From: Mesorhizobium sp. B2-1-8
Lineage (GTDB): Bacteria > Pseudomonadota > Alphaproteobacteria > Rhizobiales > Rhizobiaceae
Direction of reading: 5' to 3'
NCBI RefSeq assembly: GCF_006442545.2
Contig: NZ_CP083952.1
Span: 2,907,501-2,971,500 of the forward strand
Length of the DNA: 64,000 nucleotides
Part shown: piece by piece, positions 8,668 through 18,248 of the stretch
Layout of the letters: each line of letters starts with the position of its first letter
Position numbering within the stretch: position 1 is the stretch's first letter
Position numbers and translations under genes: made by a program
Notes under the pieces: model-generated
Databases searched by the model: none
The model's input: the letters and a program-made list of their open reading frames with translations, nothing else
Told to the model about the DNA's origin: nothing

Positions 8668-8728
8668 TTTCTCCCCGTCCCTATACGGGGAGAAGGTGCC
8701 GGCAGGCGGATGAGGGGCAGCGCAAGCT
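8668..8728 (-). repeat. dispersed extragenic repeat, right of IS481 element
   Basis: This is an inverted copy of the repeat at 7207-7262. It carries the same CTCCCCGTCCCTATACGGGGAG palindrome followed by GCCGGCAGG and GATGAGGGGCAGCG. Together the two copies bracket the insertion sequence as a large imperfect inverted repeat. Confidence 0.65.
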
Positions 8729-8796
8729 TCCGCCCATTGATCTCCATTCCATTAGCGGCTTGCCCTGGTGTACTGCCGGCCGTATCTCATCCGCCC

Positions 8797-9255
8797 ATGA
8801 CCAACATCCAATTCCGCAAGGCGCAAGCCTCCGATCTGCGGGCCATCGTCGCCATGCTCGCCGATGATCCGCTGGGGGCTGCCCGCGAGGATGCCTCCTT
8901 GCCGTTGGCGCAGGGCTATCTCGATGCCTTCAACGCCATCGACGCCGACCCCAACCAGCTGCTGGCGGTGGCTGTGGACGGCGCGGAGGTGATCGGCACC
9001 TTGCAGATCACCTTCCTTGCCGGCATTTCGCGCAAGGGCGGCTGGCGCGGGCAGATTGAGGCGGTTCGCGTTGCCAGCGGCAGGCGCTCCGACGGCGTCG
9101 GCAAGAAGATGTTCGAATGGGCGATCGACGAATGCCGGGCGCGGGGCTGCGGCCTTGTACAGCTCACTACCGACAAGGGCCGGGCGGACGCGCACCGCTT
9201 TTATGACGGGCTCGGCTTCACCGCCAGCCATATCGGTTACAAGAAGAGCCTTTAA
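8797..9255 (+). CDS. GNAT-family N-acetyltransferase
   Basis: The 152-residue protein has the GNAT fold signature: an N-terminal RKAQASDLRAIVAML segment, a central beta-strand region IGTLQITFLAGI, the acetyl-CoA loop around RSDGVGKKMFEWAI, and a C-terminal ADAHRFYDGLGF motif. The ATG at 8797 starts cleanly before the domain; no strong ribosome-binding site is visible. The substrate (amino acid, antibiotic or protein N-terminus) cannot be told. It follows the IS element by 137 bp and is probably transcribed alone. Confidence 0.85.
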   Translation: MTNIQFRKAQASDLRAIVAMLADDPLGAAREDASLPLAQGYLDAFNAIDADPNQLLAVAVDGAEVIGTLQITFLAGISRKGGWRGQIEAVRVASGRRSDGVGKKMFEWAIDECRARGCGLVQLTTDKGRADAHRFYDGLGFTASHIGYKKSL

Positions 9256-9351
9256 CGGACGCCCGCGCGCCGTCGCCGGTTCCGGCCTGGCGGCGACTGG
9301 CGTATAGCGGAAGCCTTTCAGGCACTATTCAAATCGCACGGCAAAGCGGAT

Positions 9352-9374
9352 ATAGGTCAGCTAGATTGACCTAT
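9352..9374. promoter_or_regulatory. operator-like inverted repeat upstream of aminotransferase
   Basis: ATAGGTCA and TGACCTAT form a perfect 8-bp inverted repeat around a 7-bp spacer, 27 bp before the GTG start at 9401. The position suits a repressor site overlapping the promoter or transcription start. No regulator gene is adjacent, so the binding protein is unknown. Confidence 0.5.
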
Positions 9375-9400
9375 TGTAAAAACGTCTGGGGAGGCGTGTC

Positions 9401-10609
9401 GTGACCCTTATGAACCTCCTGGCTTCGCGCTCGTCGCGCATGAAAGCCTCGGAAATCCGCGAGCTGTTGAAGCTGCTCGACCAGCCCGACATCATCTCGT
9501 TTGCCGGCGGCATTCCCGATCCGTCGCTGTTTCCGGCCGATGCCATCCGCGAGGCCTATGCCGATGTGCTCGGCGGTGCGGAGGCGGGGGCAGCACTGCA
9601 ATACCAGGTCTCGGAAGGCTATCTGCCGCTGCGGCGCTGGCTTGCCGGGCAGATGGGCAAGCTCGGCATCGCCTGCGACGAGGCCAACATCTTCATCACC
9701 TCCGGCTCGCAGCAGGCGCTGGATTATCTGGGCAAGCTGTTCCTGTCGCCGGGCGATACCGCGCTGGTGACATGGCCGACCTATCTCGGTGCGCTGCAGG
9801 CCTTCAACGCCTACGAGCCGCGCTACGACCGGCTGCGGCCCGACGGTGGCAACATGACGCCGGCAGCCTACCACACCGCTGCCGCCGCGAATGGCGGCCG
9901 AGTGAAATTCGCCTATCTGGTGCCCGATTTCGCCAACCCGACCGGCGACACGCTGGACCGGAAGCAGCGCGAGGCCGTGCTCGACCTTGCCGGCGAGCTC
10001 GACATCGCCGTCATCGAGGATGCCGCCTACCGGGCGCTGCGTTATGACGGCGAGGGCGTCCCGCCGATCCTGGCGCTCGACTGCGCGCGCTCCGGTGGCA
10101 TCGACAAGGCGCGCACGCTTTATTGCGGCTCGTTCTCGAAGATTCTGTCGCCGGGCATGCGCGTCGGCTGGGTCTGCGCGCCGCGCCACGTGATCGAAAA
10201 GCTGGTGCTGATGAAGCAGGCTTCGGACCTGCACAGCCCGTCGGTCAACCAGATGGTGATGCACCGCGCCGCCGAATCCGTGTTCGACGGCCAGGTGGAA
10301 AAGCTCATCGGCGCCTATCGCGGGCGGCGCGACGGCCTGCTTGGCGCACTGGAAGCCAACATGCCGCAGGGCGTGAGCTGGAGCCGCCCGGAAGGCGGCA
10401 TGTTCGTCTGGATGACGCTGCCGGAAGGCACTGATGCCACCGAACTCCTGGCGCGGTCGGTGAAAGAGGCGCGCGTCGCCTTCGTGCCCGGCAATGCTTT
10501 TCATGCCGACGGCACCGGGCGCAACACTTTGCGGCTGTCGTTCACGCTGGCCGACCGCCGCGCGGTGAGCGAGGGCATTCCAAGGCTGGCTGCGCTGCTG
10601 AAGGGGTAG
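9401..10609 (+). CDS. PLP-dependent class I/II aminotransferase
   Basis: The 402-residue fold-type I aminotransferase opens with IISFAGGIPDPSLFP, typical of the 2-aminoadipate/LysN and MocR-related group. It has the cofactor-binding stretch TSGSQQALD and PDFANPTGDT, and the Schiff-base lysine in CGSFSKILSPGMRVGW (about residue 250). There is no GntR-type DNA-binding domain at the N-terminus, so it is an enzyme and not a MocR regulator. The GTG start has a GGGGAGG site six bases upstream. A palindromic operator-like sequence precedes it. The amino-acid substrate is unresolved; aromatic amino acids or aminoadipate are typical. Confidence 0.88.
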   Translation: MTLMNLLASRSSRMKASEIRELLKLLDQPDIISFAGGIPDPSLFPADAIREAYADVLGGAEAGAALQYQVSEGYLPLRRWLAGQMGKLGIACDEANIFITSGSQQALDYLGKLFLSPGDTALVTWPTYLGALQAFNAYEPRYDRLRPDGGNMTPAAYHTAAAANGGRVKFAYLVPDFANPTGDTLDRKQREAVLDLAGELDIAVIEDAAYRALRYDGEGVPPILALDCARSGGIDKARTLYCGSFSKILSPGMRVGWVCAPRHVIEKLVLMKQASDLHSPSVNQMVMHRAAESVFDGQVEKLIGAYRGRRDGLLGALEANMPQGVSWSRPEGGMFVWMTLPEGTDATELLARSVKEARVAFVPGNAFHADGTGRNTLRLSFTLADRRAVSEGIPRLAALLKG

Positions 10610-10625
10610 CCTCCCTGTCCCGCGC

Positions 10626-11531
10626 TCAAGGGCCGTTGTGGGTGCCTTTTATGGCGCCTCCTTCCAGCTTGGTAAAGGGCACGAAGGACAGCGTTCCGCC
10701 ATTGTAGATGTCGGCGCGCACGACGTTGAACGTGCCGTCCGCTTCCTGGTGCTTGGTTATCTTCAGCACATGCTGCGCACCGGGTGGACCGACCGGGATG
10801 ACCATCATTCCATTCGCCTTCAACTGCTTCAGCAGCGGCGGCGGAATGTGATCGATGCCACAGGTGACGATGATCTTGTCGAACGGCGCCTCTTCCTGCC
10901 AGCCATAATAGCCGTCGGCATTGCGAGTGGTGATCGCCTTGTACTCGGAATAACCTTCCGTGATCAGCCTGTCGTAAAGCGCGCGAGTCCTCGCCGCCAG
11001 CGGCTTGATGATCTCGATCGAGAACACCTTGTCGGTGAGGTTGGACAGATAGGCAGATTGGTAACCGGAGCCGGTGCCGATCTCGAGCACCTTGTCGCCA
11101 GGGTGTATCTCAAGCGAATTGGTCATACGCGCGACGCTGTGCGGGCCTGTGATGGTGACGCCGTAGCCGATGTCGAGATAGTGCCATTCATAGGCGCGGC
11201 CGCGGTTGGGGCCGGTGACGAACTCCTCGCGCGGCGTCATCAGATAGGCGCGCATGTCGCGCTTGTCCCAAACATCCTTGTGCGTAACCAGTGCCTGGAA
11301 GCGATCCCAGCGCTGGCCGAGGAAGCCGGCATCCTCGCCGCGGTTCTTCTTCATCCAGTCGATGAAACCGACGCGGCTGTCCATCGGCGGGATCGCGTTG
11401 GGGTCATGGGCGACAGGGACGTTGGCGGCGGCCGGCCGAAGGCCGGCCAGCAGCACGCCGGCAGCGCCGAGCAGGAATTGCCGGCGCGCCGGGCCGAAGC
11501 ATGCGTCGCCGGACTTGATCACGAAACGCAT
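10626..11531 (-). CDS. exported protein-L-isoaspartate O-methyltransferase-like protein
   Basis: The 301-residue protein carries the PCMT domain in its C-terminal half: SAM-binding motif I VLEIGTGSGYQSAYL (about 148-162) and the downstream DKIIVTCGIDHIPPPLLKQL block. The family repairs isoaspartyl residues in damaged proteins. Unlike cytoplasmic Pcm, this one begins with a twin-arginine type leader, RRQFLLGAAGVLLAG from residue 16, and about 100 extra residues before the catalytic core. Export of a SAM-dependent enzyme is odd because SAM is not known to be available in the periplasm. It converges on the aminotransferase with a 16-bp gap. Confidence 0.82.
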   Translation of the reverse strand: MRFVIKSGDACFGPARRQFLLGAAGVLLAGLRPAAANVPVAHDPNAIPPMDSRVGFIDWMKKNRGEDAGFLGQRWDRFQALVTHKDVWDKRDMRAYLMTPREEFVTGPNRGRAYEWHYLDIGYGVTITGPHSVARMTNSLEIHPGDKVLEIGTGSGYQSAYLSNLTDKVFSIEIIKPLAARTRALYDRLITEGYSEYKAITTRNADGYYGWQEEAPFDKIIVTCGIDHIPPPLLKQLKANGMMVIPVGPPGAQHVLKITKHQEADGTFNVVRADIYNGGTLSFVPFTKLEGGAIKGTHNGP

Positions 11532-11711
11532 CTGTCGGTCGATCCTTCATGGCCGTGAGTGCGCGGCCGAAAATCGTTACAGGCTCAACCAAGCATCGAC
11601 CCGGTTCGACGGTTTGACAACCGGTCGGCCCATACATTTCGGTAAGGTACGGCGCGAAAGGTGAGCGCGGCTTTGCGCTGATGCGGGCCGCGACAGCTTG
11701 CGCGTGTTCCA

Positions 11712-11993
11712 CTACGCCGGCACGTTCACCAGCTGCTCGAGCGTCGCAAGCCTGGCGCGGGCGAGCTTGCGGATCGGCTTTTGGAAACCCTCTTCGCCGG
11801 TTTCGACGACGAAGACCAATGTCTTGAAGTCCAGCATGAACTCGTCGATGGCCCGCGTGGTCTGTTCGGACCTGTCCTTGAACCGGCGCAGCAAAGCGTT
11901 CGCCTCATCGATATCGTCGACACCGGCACTGTCGATCAGTGCTTCGAGCTTCTGAAAACAATCCAATCGCAATTCCTCCCGCCGCGCCACCAA
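11712..11993 (-). CDS. small helical protein of unknown function
   Basis: The 93-residue protein is rich in charged residues and predicted to be largely alpha-helical, with DIDEANALLRRFKDRSEQTT in the centre. It has no signal peptide or membrane segment. The minus-strand reading is preferred over the overlapping plus-strand one because its composition is normal, whereas the other is serine-rich and repetitive. No family is recognised. Confidence 0.6.
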   Translation of the reverse strand: MVARREELRLDCFQKLEALIDSAGVDDIDEANALLRRFKDRSEQTTRAIDEFMLDFKTLVFVVETGEEGFQKPIRKLARARLATLEQLVNVPA

Positions 11994-12122
11994 ACTTGCC
12001 GTCAGCCGAAAAGTTCCATCGGGCCCGAAGATTTGTCGCCGGTTGTCAGCAGATGCACGCGCCCCGCGTTGACGCCCTGCCGCCCGGGCCTAAATTCGAG
12101 GCCTTGCGAAGAGGAGCTTTTC

Positions 12123-12551
12123 ATGGAAACCCAGGAATTGCATCGCGGCCGGCTCATCGACCACCTCCAACTCGTGGTCCGGGATCTCCCCGCCAGCCGG
12201 CGTTTCTACGAGGCGCTCTTCCAGGCGCTTGGTGTCCCGATCGGCGGCACCGGCGAGGATTATTTCTGGGCCGACGAATTGTTCGTCTCCAGCGCCGACA
12301 GCCGGGCGGCACTGGGAAAGCTGACCGGCCGGCATCATCTGGCCTTCCAGGCCAGGGATCACGCCATGGTCGATGCCTTCTACGAAGCCGGGTTGGCGGC
12401 CGGCGGCACGGACAATGGCGCGCCGGGCGAGCGGCCCTATCATCCCGGCTATTATGCCGCCTTCCTGCTCGACCCGGACGGCAACAACATCGAGGCCGTC
12501 CACCACGGTCCGGCCAACCGGAGTGCGGCCTCCGTGAAGATCACATTCTAG
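12123..12551 (+). CDS. VOC (glyoxalase/bleomycin-resistance) superfamily protein
   Basis: The 142-residue protein fits one vicinal-oxygen-chelate module pair. Candidate metal ligands are the His in LIDHLQLVVRDL (about 14), the His pair in RHHLAFQARD, and the Glu in GNNIEAVHHG near the C-terminus. Family members include glyoxalase I, dioxygenases and resistance proteins, and the substrate here is not predictable. The ATG at 12123 is preceded by AAGAGGAG. An AraC regulator follows 150 bp downstream on the same strand and might respond to the same compound. Confidence 0.82.
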   Translation: METQELHRGRLIDHLQLVVRDLPASRRFYEALFQALGVPIGGTGEDYFWADELFVSSADSRAALGKLTGRHHLAFQARDHAMVDAFYEAGLAAGGTDNGAPGERPYHPGYYAAFLLDPDGNNIEAVHHGPANRSAASVKITF

Positions 12552-12700
12552 GTGCACTCGGCCGGCTGGCGCCACCGCGCCAGGCGAGGCCGGGTGATTC
12601 CCATGCCGCATTCCGCGTGGTTTGGAAATCGGACGCCGGGCCGGCGAATCCGATCGGATTCTTGACCTGGGCGGCACTGAAATTGTCCTGCAAGGTATGG

Positions 12701-13768
12701 ATGTCGCCGTCTCTGGACAAGAGGCAAATCGGTCCCATACGGTGCGGCTTCAGGGAAGACGCGTGCGCGGGAAAGGCCGGTTGCTCGTTGAAAAAGAACG
12801 TCTTCTCATCGGTCGACCTGCCGCCGCATCTCGACGACCGCGCGCGCTTCGCGCTCTGGCAGGACATCCATGTCGCGGAGATATGGTCGGTCGAATACGC
12901 CATCTCCGGAAACGTGCCGTTCCAGGCGGATATCGAAGCCACCGCCATCGGCCCGCTGGTGCTGGGGCGGCGGATGGCCGGGACGATCAGGCATGCCAGC
13001 CGCAGGACACGCAACATCGCCGATGACGGCCGCGACGGCTATCTGCTGCTGGTCAACGACGGCGACACCAGGCTGAGCGGTGTGCAGGCCGGTCGCGACT
13101 ACGGCATAGGCAGGGGCGAAGGCGCGCTGGTCTCGGCTTCGGAAGCGCTGGAAATGACAGGTGGCGACCGTAATGTCTGGACCAATGTCGTGGTGCCTCG
13201 CGAAATCCTGGAAAATGCCTTCGCCCATGTCGAGGATCGCCTGGCGCTGACCATCGGCGCCGACAATGAAGCGCTCGACATGCTCAAGCGCTATTGCGGC
13301 TTCCTGGAAGCGGGACCGGCATTGCTCTCGCCCGATCTTGTCGCCCACGCCACCGAGACGATCGTCGACCTGATCGGGCTGGCGACGGGCGCCAAGGGCG
13401 AGATCGCCGAGCTGGCGGGCGTGCGCGGCCTGCGCGCGGCAAGGCTGCAGGCCATCCTGCAGAAGATGCGGGACAACTTCGCCGATCCCGCCATCTCGGC
13501 CCAGCACATCGCCCAGCATTTGCGGCTTTCCGCGCGCTATGTCCATGATCTCCTGCAGGAGACGGGCTCCAGTTTCGCCGAGCACATTCTCGAACTGCGC
13601 CTGCAGAGGGCCCATCGCATGCTGCGCGACCGGCGCAACGACCGCATGCGGGTCAGCGAGATCGCGCTGTTGAGCGGCTTTTCCGACGTCTCCTATTTCA
13701 ACCGCTGTTTTCGCCGTCGCTTCGGCTCGACGCCGAGTGGCGCCAGGAGCGATTCATTGCTTCATTGA
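12701..13768 (+). CDS. AraC-family transcriptional regulator
   Basis: The 355-residue protein has an N-terminal AraC-binding-like domain (about 30-200, starting VFSSVDLPPHLDDRARFALW) and a C-terminal AraC/XylS DNA-binding domain. Its two helix-turn-helix units read ISAQHIAQHLRLSARYVHDL and VSEIALLSGFSDVSYFNRCF. It ends with the family tail RRRFGSTPSGAR. The chosen ATG lies behind AAGG; the open frame extends far upstream without a convincing start, and a TTG at 12788 would remove the first 29 residues. Targets are unknown. It probably activates a neighbouring gene in response to a small effector. Confidence 0.8.
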   Translation: MSPSLDKRQIGPIRCGFREDACAGKAGCSLKKNVFSSVDLPPHLDDRARFALWQDIHVAEIWSVEYAISGNVPFQADIEATAIGPLVLGRRMAGTIRHASRRTRNIADDGRDGYLLLVNDGDTRLSGVQAGRDYGIGRGEGALVSASEALEMTGGDRNVWTNVVVPREILENAFAHVEDRLALTIGADNEALDMLKRYCGFLEAGPALLSPDLVAHATETIVDLIGLATGAKGEIAELAGVRGLRAARLQAILQKMRDNFADPAISAQHIAQHLRLSARYVHDLLQETGSSFAEHILELRLQRAHRMLRDRRNDRMRVSEIALLSGFSDVSYFNRCFRRRFGSTPSGARSDSLLH

Positions 13769-13787
13769 ATCGCTGACCGCTCTACAG

Positions 13788-13985
13788 CAGGTCGCGGCGT
13801 GGGCGGTGTTCGGACGCTATGAATTCGAGCGGAGGAAGTTCGAAACGTCTACCCAGGACATCAGGGCCAACAAGTTCGTCATCGGGCTGCGCGCCAGCTT
13901 CGGCAGCGACTCCCTCTTAGACGAGGACCGCAACGGGGCGACCATGGACACCTACTGGCCGGCTTCGGTGATCAACACGAAGTAG
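13788..13985 (+). pseudogene. possible remnant of a gene 3' end in the 13769-14082 gap
   Basis: In this 314-bp gap one frame reads a stretch including VIGLRASFGSDSLLDEDRNG, which looks like the end of a beta-barrel or similar exported protein, then stops at 13985. No start codon with a ribosome-binding site precedes it and the upstream part overlaps the AraC gene end in another frame. It may be a gene relic or chance. Nothing else is seen in the gap. Confidence 0.25.
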
Positions 13986-14082
13986 GATGGCGGCACGGCT
14001 GGAAGGCGCTGCCATGATCGCATCGCAATTGGCTGCATGACTGGAGGCAATTCATTCCGGCCAGCACAAGCGATGACAGCCC

Positions 14083-14646
14083 ATGCCCGAGAATTATCGC
14101 GGTGACGCCCGGCAAACCGGCAGCCTCCGCACCGCCCGCCTGCTGCTGCGCCAGCCGGCGGCGGACGATCTTGCGTTCGTGACGCGGCTGTTCGCCCGGC
14201 CGGAACTGGTCGCGCATCGGCCCGATCCCAGCCCCGACACGGCGCGGCAAAGCACCGACCGGCTGCTGCGCGACATCGGCCATTGGCGCGAGCATGGATT
14301 TGGGCGCTGGGCGATCGAGACCGACGGCGCGCCGGTCGGCTTCGGCGGCGTCACGGTGTCCAAGGAATTCGAGGGGCTCAATCTGTCCTATCATCTGCAC
14401 CCCGAAAGCTGGGGGCATGGCTATGCCACCGAGGTGGTCCGCGCGGCGCTGGCTTTCGCCTTCGACGACCTGCATGCCGAACGGGTCATAGGACTGGTGC
14501 GGACGGCCAATGCCGCCTCGCGACGCGTCCTGGAAAAATGCGGCTTTCGCTTCGAAGGCGAGGTGATGCTGCACGGCGCGCCGACCAATCTCCTCGCTGT
14601 CGAAAGAAGGCGGAAGATGGATCGGCTGCCCGAGGAGTCCGCATGA
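14083..14646 (+). CDS. GNAT acetyltransferase, RimJ/RimL type
   Basis: The 187-residue protein has the layout of ribosomal-protein-type N-acetyltransferases: SLRTARLLLRQPAADDL at the N-terminus, YHLHPESWGHGYATEVV containing the acetyl-CoA loop (about 105-122), and ANAASRRVLEKCGF near 145-158. The last bases overlap the next gene as ATGA, so it is translationally coupled to the C39-like protein and lies in the same transcript as the D-Ala-D-Ala ligase gene. The substrate is unknown; the context hints at a peptide or amino-acid derivative. Confidence 0.86.
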   Translation: MPENYRGDARQTGSLRTARLLLRQPAADDLAFVTRLFARPELVAHRPDPSPDTARQSTDRLLRDIGHWREHGFGRWAIETDGAPVGFGGVTVSKEFEGLNLSYHLHPESWGHGYATEVVRAALAFAFDDLHAERVIGLVRTANAASRRVLEKCGFRFEGEVMLHGAPTNLLAVERRRKMDRLPEESA

Positions 14647-15260
14647 GTTCACCGCCTGAAGTCGTGCCGTTTTTCAGTCAGTGGGAGACGCCCGACATGA
14701 CGCTGGCGGTGCTCGCCGATGGCGCCGACGCCGCGTTACGGCGGGATCCGCTGTGGCAGGGATCGGGCGCCGGCACGCTCGACGAATACGCGGTCTGGGC
14801 CGCCAATGTCTGCGGCATGGCGTGTCTCAAGATGATCCTGGCGACGCGTGGCCAGGTCGTGCCGACGATCGAGCTGGCAAGGCGGTGCACCGGATATGGC
14901 GGCTATGTCGTCAATGAAGGCTCGATCAAGGGCCTGATCTACGCGCCCTTCGTTACCTTCGTGAAGCAGGAATTCGGCATCGAGGCCGAGGTGATGACCA
15001 ATGTCGCGGCAACCGACATTCCGGCGATCCTGGCGGGGTCGCGCTTCTTCATCGCTTCGGTCAGCAGTTCGATCCGCTGGCCGGAGCGCGAGCCGCCGTC
15101 GAAGGGCGGTCATCTGGTGCTGGTCACGGCGGCGTCGCACGACGGTTTTCGCTTTCACAACCCATCCGGCCATACCAGCGCCACACAAGCAAACGCAGTG
15201 TTGGCGCCAGCCGATTTCGATCGTTTCTTCGCCAATCGCGGCATTGCCGTCAGCATTTGA
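14643..15260 (+). CDS. cytoplasmic C39-like cysteine peptidase-fold protein
   Basis: The 205-residue protein matches the peptidase C39-like pattern: PFFSQWETPD near the start (oxyanion Gln), NVCGMACLKMIL with the likely catalytic Cys (about 60), KGGHLVLVTAA with the catalytic His, and HNPSGH as the third position. There is no signal peptide, transporter domain or double-glycine leader partner, so it is not a bacteriocin exporter. Its start overlaps the stop of the upstream acetyltransferase (ATGA), and ddl follows after 23 bp. It may cleave or bind a small peptide inside the cell. Confidence 0.75.
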   Translation: MSSPPEVVPFFSQWETPDMTLAVLADGADAALRRDPLWQGSGAGTLDEYAVWAANVCGMACLKMILATRGQVVPTIELARRCTGYGGYVVNEGSIKGLIYAPFVTFVKQEFGIEAEVMTNVAATDIPAILAGSRFFIASVSSSIRWPEREPPSKGGHLVLVTAASHDGFRFHNPSGHTSATQANAVLAPADFDRFFANRGIAVSI

Positions 15261-15283
15261 TTTTCGACAGTTGAGGGATTTCG

Positions 15284-16366
15284 ATGACCGGAAAGATCAG
15301 GGTTGCCATCCTCTATGGCGGTCGCTCGGCCGAGCATGACGTGTCGCGGCTGTCGGCGGCCAATGTGCTGAAGGCGATCGACCGGAGCCGCTACGAGGTG
15401 GTGCCGATCGCCATTTCCAGGGACGGCAGATGGCTGCTTCAGCAGCCGACGTCAGAGGCCGCAGGCGAAGGGGCAGGGGCTCCAGTGTCGGAGGACGGCG
15501 TGGAGGTCGCCCTGCTGCCCGGCGGCAAGGGCCGGCTGATCTCAGCGTCGCACGAGGCAACCGACCTGACGCCGGTCGATGTCGTCTTTCCCGTGCTGCA
15601 CGGTCCGTTCGGCGAGGACGGCTCGGTGCAGGGCTATGCCGAGGTTGCCGATGTCGCCTATGTCGGCTGCGGCATCCTCGCCTCGGCCGCCGCCATGGAC
15701 AAGGACGTCGCCAAGCGACTGCTGCGCGAGGCCGGCCTTGCCGTCGCCCGCTCGGTCACCGCGCTTAGAGGCGATGTCGGTTCGTTCCAGGAAATCGCCG
15801 GGGCGCTTGGGCTGCCTTTCTTCGCCAAGCCGGCGCGCCAGGGCTCGTCCTTCGGAGTGAGCAAGGTGGACGACAGGGATGGCTTCACAGAGGCCGTCGA
15901 AACGGCTTTCCGCTTTGACGGCAAGGTGCTGATCGAGGAGTTCGTCGAGGGCCGCGAGATCGAGTGCTCGGTGTTGCAACGGGCCGATGGCTCGCTGACG
16001 GTTTCGCTGCCCGGGGAGATCATCCCGGCCGGCAAGCATGGCTTCTACACCTATGAGGCCAAATATCTCGATGCGGACGGCGCGGTGGTCAAAGTGCCCG
16101 CCGACGTCCCCGCCGCGATCGCCGACAGAGCGCGGGACATGGCGGGGCAAGCCTTCAAGGCGCTGGGCTGCGAGGCGATGGCGCGCGTCGACTTCTTCCT
16201 GCGCGCCGACGGCTCCCTGCTGATCAACGAGGTCAATACGCTGCCCGGCTTCACCGACATCTCGATGTACGCCAAGGCGCTGGCGGCGAACGGCATCGGC
16301 TACAGCGAGGTCATCGACGCGCTGATCGAGCACGCGCTGGCGAGGCATGCGATGCGCACAGTCTGA
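15284..16366 (+). CDS. ddl: D-alanine--D-alanine ligase
   Basis: The 360-residue ATP-grasp enzyme joins two D-alanines for peptidoglycan. It shows VAILYGGRSAEHDVS at the N-terminus (D-Ala site 1), FPVLHGPFGEDGSVQG (about 100-115), the ATP-grasp segment KPARQGSSFGVSKV, and the C-terminal metal-binding VNTLPGFTDISMY. The length fits Ddl of the DdlA type. It is not among cell-division genes but last in an apparent operon with an acetyltransferase and a C39-like protein, so it may be a second copy serving a peptide-related process. The ribosome-binding site is GAGGG. Confidence 0.93.
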   Translation: MTGKIRVAILYGGRSAEHDVSRLSAANVLKAIDRSRYEVVPIAISRDGRWLLQQPTSEAAGEGAGAPVSEDGVEVALLPGGKGRLISASHEATDLTPVDVVFPVLHGPFGEDGSVQGYAEVADVAYVGCGILASAAAMDKDVAKRLLREAGLAVARSVTALRGDVGSFQEIAGALGLPFFAKPARQGSSFGVSKVDDRDGFTEAVETAFRFDGKVLIEEFVEGREIECSVLQRADGSLTVSLPGEIIPAGKHGFYTYEAKYLDADGAVVKVPADVPAAIADRARDMAGQAFKALGCEAMARVDFFLRADGSLLINEVNTLPGFTDISMYAKALAANGIGYSEVIDALIEHALARHAMRTV

Positions 16367-16431
16367 AGTCTTCGCCGATCGAGATACAAGCCAGGATGAT
16401 CCCGGTGTTCGGATCTTTGCGCTCCGAGCGC

Positions 16432-17472
<1,041 letters not shown>

Positions 17473-17675
17473 TCATATAAGGCGCTCGCTCAATTCCCAC
17501 AGGGTGTTCGGCGCGGTCTCGACGGATAGCATCGGGCATGACGCTTTACGCGCCGGCTTCGCCATCAGCTCATCGGCGGCGTCGCGGTCACGCCGGGACC
17601 GCTCGGCCAAGTCTGACTATAAGCGCACCGTGCTCACATATTTGAAGCGACGTCGCGGGAGGAGGGCGGCTTTGG

Positions 17676-17984
17676 CTATTGCATCGAGGCCGATCGACCA
17701 AGATCGGGCGGGAGGTTGGCACTCTCCTTGCCATTCTCGACGCCATCGTTTCCAGGCCAAGCTAGTCCATTGGACCAAGCATCGAATTCGATTGCCGCTC
17801 CAATCAATTGGGCAGCCTGCAGGACCAGATGCTCAATGTCCTCGAGGGCGACATTCTCTGCCAGATTCCTGATCCTGATCCTTTCCGCCACCACAGACAC
17901 GTTGATGATGCCCACTGTCTTGAATGCGGTGCAGACGGTCGAATAGACGTCTTCACGCAGCATGGTGGAATAGTCGTATCGCAT
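17676..17984 (-). CDS. small conserved-looking protein of unknown function
   Basis: The 102-residue protein begins at an ATG behind a strong GGGAGG site. The central part, SVVAERIRIRNLAENVALED followed by an amphipathic helix, looks folded; the C-terminal 25 residues are polar. It has no signal peptide or transmembrane helix. A longer open frame exists upstream, but its N-terminal part is compositionally unlike a protein. No family is recognised. Confidence 0.6.
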   Translation of the reverse strand: MRYDYSTMLREDVYSTVCTAFKTVGIINVSVVAERIRIRNLAENVALEDIEHLVLQAAQLIGAAIEFDAWSNGLAWPGNDGVENGKESANLPPDLGRSASMQ

Positions 17985-18166
17985 CGAAACCTCCCAAAGC
18001 GAGTTGGTTTCCTCAAGTCTGCAAGATGCGCCCGATATCGGGGCCTGGCAAGTTAAAACTGAAAAATCCGTAAACAAAATCAGGTAGTTAGTAGAGTTAT
18101 GCGAATACGCAACCTGCGCTCGATCCTCATCGTTGATACAACGCTGCATTCGCTCATTGCCCACAC

Positions 18167-18195
18167 TTGACGTACGATGAGGGAATTCCTAACTG
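18167..18195 (+). promoter_or_regulatory. probable sigma-70 promoter for the RHH/HWE-kinase pair
   Basis: TTGACG (18167-18172) and TAACTG (18190-18195) are separated by 17 bp and lie about 55 bp before the gene at 18249. Spacing and position are good but the -10 hexamer is weak. Confidence 0.4.
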
Positions 18196-18248
18196 TAAGT
18201 GGAATGAGATAGTTACTAACTCGGCAAATCTCGCGCGGGGAGGCGCAC

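Noticed and set aside
9401..10609. MocR-type regulator belonging with the moc-like locus
   Set aside because: The protein lacks an N-terminal GntR helix-turn-helix and lies 38 kb away; it is a plain aminotransferase.
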